Source of the DNA: an uncultured SAR116 cluster alpha proteobacterium
GTDB lineage: Bacteria > Pseudomonadota > Alphaproteobacteria > Puniceispirillales > Puniceispirillaceae
NCBI GenBank assembly: GCA_902520575.1
Contig: CABYOG010000032.1
Location: 1-10,975, forward strand
Direction: 5' to 3'
Length of the DNA stretch: 10,975 nt
In this document: positions 6,429 through 10,975 of the stretch, piece after piece
How the letters are laid out: every line of letters starts with the position of its first letter
How positions within the stretch are numbered: position 1 is the stretch's first letter
Position numbers and translations under genes: made by a program
The notes under the pieces: model-generated
The model's database searches: none
What the model was told of the DNA's origin: nothing
What the model saw: the letters and a program-made list of their open reading frames with translations, nothing else

Positions 6429-9400
6429 CTATGCGGTCTGGCTTGACAATTCGGCTTCTGCAATTGGATGAGATAAAACAGACAGAATTTCGGTTGGCAC
6501 AATATGCCAGAAATTGTTCACCTCACTGGTCCAGTTATTTAAAAGCCGCTTTGCAATCGCGGAGTCCGTCTCACGGGCATGCCGCGTTACAAATTCGCGA
6601 AGCTGCTTTTGCCAATGGCCTTCGTTCACCCTTCTTATCTCTAATGTCTCAGGGTTCACATTTGCCAGAAATACGTTTTCAGGATCATAGATAAAAGCCA
6701 TACCACCAGTCATACCCGCGCCGAAATTCTCGCCGGTCGGCCCAAGAATGACTACCGTACCACCTGTCATATATTCACAGCCATTGGACCCGCAACCTTC
6801 AACCACAGCTGTTGCGCCGGAATTGCGAACACATAGGCGCTCGCCAGCCTGGCCATTTGCCAAAAGCATGCCGGATGTCGCCCCATAAAGCACTGTGTTC
6901 CCAATGATGGTGTTTTTATTAGCAGCAAACCGAGCTGAGGGGCCAGGACGCACCGTGATCATACCGCCAGAAAGGCCTTTCCCAACATAATCATTTGCAT
7001 CACCAACAACGTCAAGACGAAGGCCCTGAACGGCAAATGCTCCTAGTGACTGTCCTGCAGATCCGCGCAAACTGGCTGTAATCTGACCTTCACGCAAACC
7101 TGTCATACCAAAGCGGCGCACAATATGAGACGATAACCTCGTTCCAATTGCGCGGGCAGTATTCTCAATATTGTAAGACAACTGCATCTTGCCGCCATTT
7201 TCAAGTGCGTTGTGTGCATCTCTGACCATTAGAGCATCAAGCGTATCAGCAACATCAACACGACCCTCACCACCAATATAGCCAGTAGCGCCATTACCAT
7301 CTGCCTGAATAAGAATCGGATTTAAATCAAGGTCATCAAGGGCTGCATCTCCGCGCGAGACCTGTTTCAGCAGATCCGTCCTGCCAGTTACCTCGCTCAA
7401 ACTAGAAAACCCAAGTGAGGCCAAAATTTCCCGCACTTCCTCAGCAATATGTGTAAACAACTGCACAACTTTTTCTGGAGTACCTTCGAATTTCGCGCGC
7501 AGTTCATCACGTTGGGTACACACTCCGACAGGACAGGTATTCGAATGGCACTGACGTACCATAATACAGCCCATCGCCACGAGTGAGGATGTGCCAATCC
7601 CAAATTCATCCGCACCCAACATAGCTGCTATGACAATATCACGGCCTGTTTTCAGCCCCCCATCTGTCCGCAGAACAACCTTGTCCCGTAAACTGTTCAT
7701 AGTCAGCACCTGGTGCACCTCTGAAAGGCCCATTTCCCATGGCATACCAGCATGTTTTATTGAAGATTGCGGGCTGGCACCTGTACCTCCGCCGTGGCCA
7801 GATATTAAAATAGTATCTGCCTTTGCTTTTGCAACACCGGCGGCGATCGTGCCAATTCCTGTTGATGCCACAAGCTTGACGCACACACGCGCCTCAGGGT
7901 TGATCTGCTTAAGATCATAAATCAACTGGGCTAGATCCTCGATTGAGTAAATATCATGGTGCGGGGGTGGTGAGATGAGTGTTACGCCTGGCGTTGAATG
8001 ACGCAATTTAGCAATCAGGCTATTGACCTTAATACCTGGTAACTGTCCGCCTTCACCAGGCTTTGCGCCTTGTGCAACCTTAATTTCTAGCTCATCACAA
8101 TGATTCAAATATTCAGCTGTCACGCCAAAGCGGCCAGATGCCACTTGCTTAATCGCACTGGAGGGGTTGTCGCCATTTTCACGAAGATTGAACCGTTCCG
8201 GATCTTCACCGCCTTCGCCAGAATCTGATTTTGCTCCAATTCGATTCATAGCGATTGAAAGCGTTTCGTGCGCCTCAGGGCTCAAAGCCCCAAGAGAAAT
8301 ACCCGGCGATACCAAACGTTTCCGTATATTGGTGACGCTTTCGACAGAATCAACATCCACCTTAGTATTTTTATATTCAAAATCCAACAGATCACGCAGA
8401 TTTACTGGCCCCTGCCGTCCAACCAGTTCAACATATTTTTTCCAACTAGCATAAGATCCGCTTTCACAAGCATGCTGCATCGCATGAATAATCTGACCAT
8501 CAAACGAATGACGCTCTCCTGTTTTACGATAACGGAATAATCCGCCGACTGGCAGATAGGAAAGATTATCTAAATACGCTGTTTTGTGAAGACTCATTAA
8601 ACGGGACTGAATACCATTTAAGCCAAGACCAGAAATCCTTGAGGACATAGGCGGAAAAAATTCAGCAACCAAGGCACGAGATAAACCCAAAGCCTCAAAA
8701 TTGTAACCACCACGATAAGACGCAATCACTGAAATGCCCATCTTGGACATGATTTTCAGCAAACCATCTTCAATGGCCTTACGATAATTCGCTAAGGCCT
8801 GAATCTGGTTAAGTCCCTTTAGCAGGTCTTTTTCAAGTCGCTCTACAATTGTCCACTCCGCTGCATAAGCATTGATCGTCGTTGCTCCGACACCTATCAA
8901 AACAGCAAAATGGTGTACATCAAGACATTCACCAGAAGCCACATTTACCGATGCAAATGTACGCAGTTGATGCCTCACGAGATGTGAATGGACTGCTCCT
9001 GTTGCCAATATCATCGGTAGTGGCACATGATTTTTCGAAGCCGCTCTGTCTGTAAGCATGACATGTTCACAGCCTCCACGAACAGCCTGTTCAGCCTCAG
9101 CCCGTATTCGGTCGAGCGAATTACGCATACCATCAGGTCCTGAGGAAGCTGGGAAGCTACAGTCAATTTCCACAGCTTTATCACCTAGATGATGTTTCAG
9201 CGCATACCATTCAGAATTGCTTACAACTGGTGACCGCAGCACAAGGTGATCACATTGTTCTGGGCTTTCATCCAAAATATTGCCCAAATTGCCCAAGCGG
9301 GTCCGCAAAGTCATCACATGACGCTCACGAAGGCTGTCAATTGGCGGGTTAGTAACTTGTGAAAAATTTTGGCGGAAGAAATGATGTAATCCGCGATAAC

Positions 9401-10975
9401 GGCCAGACAAAACGGCCAAAGGCGCATCATCGCCCATGGAACCAACAGCTTCTTTACCTGTGCTGGCCATTGGAGCCAGAATCAGCTCCATATCTTCCAT
9501 TGACCAGCCTGACATAAGTTGGCGACGGCGGCGTAACTCATCGTCAGGGCGATCTTCAACTGCTAGCTTAGTATTCGCTAACAGGCTGTCCATTTGTTTA
9601 GCTTTGCTGGTCCATTTAGCCCAATCCTGGCGCCCAGCCAGTTCTCTCTTTAGCTCATCATCATAGACAACATGGCCATTAGCCAAATTGACCCCGATCA
9701 TCTCTCCTGGCCCTAATCGACCACGCTCTATAATGTGAGCCTCATCAATATGCACCATCCCTGTTTCAGAACCTGCTACTATTAACCCGTCATCTGTCAG
9801 AGTGTACCGCATGGGACGCAGACCATTTCTGTCCATACCACCAATCACCCAATCACCTGAGACGGCTGCTATTGCAGCCGGTCCATCCCATGGTTCCATA
9901 ACCGAGTTGCAATAAGCATACAACTTTGCAAGCTCATCATCTCCGTTGACATCAACGGCTTGCGGAATCATCATTGTTTTTACCATAGGCAGGTCCCGTC
10001 CTGCCTGCAGTAGCAATTCGAATACAGAATCTAAAGCAGCTGAATCAGAACTGCCTTTGGCAATGACTGGTTTAATATCCTCAACAGCGCTGGCAAACAC
10101 ATCTGTGCTCATCCGGTCTTCATGACAGGACATCCAATTCATGTTCCCTCTTACAGTGTTAATCTCTCCATTATGTGCAAGTACACGGAACGGCTGTGCA
10201 AGACGCCAGGTTGGAAATGTATTGGTAGAATAGCGTTGGTGGTAAACCGCAAAATTTGAAATAAAAAGGTCATCAAGCAAATCAGGGTAAAAGGCTGTTA
10301 CCTGTTCTGCCAAAAACATACCCTTATATATAATCGACCGCGTTGACAGAGAGCAGATGTAAAAATCAGTAACCAGTTCTGCCAAAACAGCTTTTTCGAT
10401 CCGCCGCCTTATAAGATATAACTGACGTTCTGCTTCTTGTTCCGAGATATCCTGAGGCATAGAAAACATGATCTGCTCGATCTCGGGACGGGTTGCCATC
10501 GCCTTTTCACCAAGAGCGGTAATGTCTACAGGGACCTGACGCCAGCCATAGATGAAATGGCCCATATTCAGAATTTCCCGCTCAACAATACAGCGGCAGG
10601 TTTCCTGTGCTCCCAGATCATTGCGAGGAAGAAATACCATACCAACAGCCAATTTTCCGCCATCATCCTCGTGGCCAGTGCGGGCAATATGTTTAATAAA
10701 GAATTCACGTGGTATCGCCAGATGAATCCCCGCACCATCGCCAGTCATACCATCTGCGTCAACCGCCCCACGATGCCAAATTGACTGCAGAGCTTCAATA
10801 GCCGCATTCACCACTGATCGACGGGTTGAGCCATCTACCGAGGCCACAAATCCAACACCGCAAGCATCGTGTTCCTGGGACGCGTTCCAGACACCCGCTT
10901 CCTCCAACTTTTGTTCATTTGACTTGCGTGTTTTAAGCCAGTTTTCAGTCTCTGGAGTGAAAATATCTTTTTTTG
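6429..10975 (-). CDS. gltB: Glutamate synthase (GOGAT) large subunit, 5' partial
   Basis: With the small subunit GltD, this enzyme makes two glutamates from glutamine and 2-oxoglutarate using NADPH, the central step of ammonium assimilation beside glutamine synthetase. The N-terminal amidotransferase domain starts at the catalytic Cys in HDACGVGF (codon 10860-10862), with WHRGAVDADGMTGDGAG just after. Next come the central and FMN-binding synthase domains (GEGGEDPERF, KPGEGGQLPG, ISGHGGGTGASP). The [3Fe-4S] cysteines are C-x5-C-x4-C (7518-7568), the spacing known in Azospirillum. The C-terminal beta-helix is rich in Gly (GCGSNGCEYMTGG). From the catalytic Cys to the end are 1477 residues, the usual size. 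Residues before the Cys are a propeptide removed on maturation. The frame stays open to 10975 with no ATG or GTG, so the start lies outside; the TTG at 10905-10907 is not convincing. No domain is missing. Confidence 0.98.
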   Translation of the reverse strand, partial: KKDIFTPETENWLKTRKSNEQKLEEAGVWNASQEHDACGVGFVASVDGSTRRSVVNAAIEALQSIWHRGAVDADGMTGDGAGIHLAIPREFFIKHIARTGHEDDGGKLAVGMVFLPRNDLGAQETCRCIVEREILNMGHFIYGWRQVPVDITALGEKAMATRPEIEQIMFSMPQDISEQEAERQLYLIRRRIEKAVLAELVTDFYICSLSTRSIIYKGMFLAEQVTAFYPDLLDDLFISNFAVYHQRYSTNTFPTWRLAQPFRVLAHNGEINTVRGNMNWMSCHEDRMSTDVFASAVEDIKPVIAKGSSDSAALDSVFELLLQAGRDLPMVKTMMIPQAVDVNGDDELAKLYAYCNSVMEPWDGPAAIAAVSGDWVIGGMDRNGLRPMRYTLTDDGLIVAGSETGMVHIDEAHIIERGRLGPGEMIGVNLANGHVVYDDELKRELAGRQDWAKWTSKAKQMDSLLANTKLAVEDRPDDELRRRRQLMSGWSMEDMELILAPMASTGKEAVGSMGDDAPLAVLSGRYRGLHHFFRQNFSQVTNPPIDSLRERHVMTLRTRLGNLGNILDESPEQCDHLVLRSPVVSNSEWYALKHHLGDKAVEIDCSFPASSGPDGMRNSLDRIRAEAEQAVRGGCEHVMLTDRAASKNHVPLPMILATGAVHSHLVRHQLRTFASVNVASGECLDVHHFAVLIGVGATTINAYAAEWTIVERLEKDLLKGLNQIQALANYRKAIEDGLLKIMSKMGISVIASYRGGYNFEALGLSRALVAEFFPPMSSRISGLGLNGIQSRLMSLHKTAYLDNLSYLPVGGLFRYRKTGERHSFDGQIIHAMQHACESGSYASWKKYVELVGRQGPVNLRDLLDFEYKNTKVDVDSVESVTNIRKRLVSPGISLGALSPEAHETLSIAMNRIGAKSDSGEGGEDPERFNLRENGDNPSSAIKQVASGRFGVTAEYLNHCDELEIKVAQGAKPGEGGQLPGIKVNSLIAKLRHSTPGVTLISPPPHHDIYSIEDLAQLIYDLKQINPEARVCVKLVASTGIGTIAAGVAKAKADTILISGHGGGTGASPQSSIKHAGMPWEMGLSEVHQVLTMNSLRDKVVLRTDGGLKTGRDIVIAAMLGADEFGIGTSSLVAMGCIMVRQCHSNTCPVGVCTQRDELRAKFEGTPEKVVQLFTHIAEEVREILASLGFSSLSEVTGRTDLLKQVSRGDAALDDLDLNPILIQADGNGATGYIGGEGRVDVADTLDALMVRDAHNALENGGKMQLSYNIENTARAIGTRLSSHIVRRFGMTGLREGQITASLRGSAGQSLGAFAVQGLRLDVVGDANDYVGKGLSGGMITVRPGPSARFAANKNTIIGNTVLYGATSGMLLANGQAGERLCVRNSGATAVVEGCGSNGCEYMTGGTVVILGPTGENFGAGMTGGMAFIYDPENVFLANVNPETLEIRRVNEGHWQKQLREFVTRHARETDSAIAKRLLNNWTSEVNNFWHIVPTEILSVLSHPIAEAELSSQTA

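Noticed and set aside
10437..10784. 115-codon plus-strand open frame within gltB
   Set aside because: It is antisense to the conserved amidotransferase domain of gltB, with no family features or ribosome binding site.
1..10975. Mobile element, CRISPR array, defence system or biosynthetic cluster
   Set aside because: No transposase, integrase, direct-repeat array, phage-like gene or defence domain was found. Every long open frame is a housekeeping or common metabolic gene.

Overview
This window looks like ordinary chromosome from an alphaproteobacterium of moderate GC content (judged by eye, not counted). The alphaproteobacterial call rests on three things: an FzlA-like glutathione-transferase-fold protein ending in a PP-x-HY-x-x-DF-type tail, the large GltB-type glutamate synthase subunit, and an ABHD10-like hydrolase. 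A marine group such as SAR116 would fit, but the sequence alone does not prove it. I see no insertion sequences, phage genes, CRISPR array, tRNA or rRNA.

Layout, left to right. Positions 1-3048 hold the classical translation cluster on the minus strand, read right to left as thrS, infC, rpmI, rplT. They encode threonyl-tRNA synthetase, initiation factor IF3, and ribosomal proteins L35 and L20; only the first 13 codons of rplT are inside. infC has no ATG, GTG or TTG at its proper 5' end and appears to start at an ATA codon behind a GGAGAG site. rpmI-rplT has its own good sigma-70-type promoter and a structured leader in the infC-rpmI gap. Immediately upstream of thrS, on the same strand, is a GT4-family glycosyltransferase (3088-4254).

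A divergent intergenic region (4255-4409) separates this from the only plus-strand gene, an ABHD10-like alpha/beta hydrolase (4410-5210). Its stop codon overlaps the stop of the convergent FzlA-like gene by 4 bases. From there to the right edge is a minus-strand run read right to left as gltB, a GNAT acetyltransferase and the FzlA-like gene, tightly spaced and probably co-transcribed. gltB is cut by the window edge: its frame stays open past 10975 and its real start lies outside. gltD is not between gltB and its downstream neighbours.

No undescribed system is evident. The points worth a second look are the noncanonical infC start, the rpmI leader with a possible loop-to-RBS pairing, an inverted repeat masking the GNAT ribosome binding site just after the gltB stop, and the degenerate glutathione site of the FzlA-like protein.
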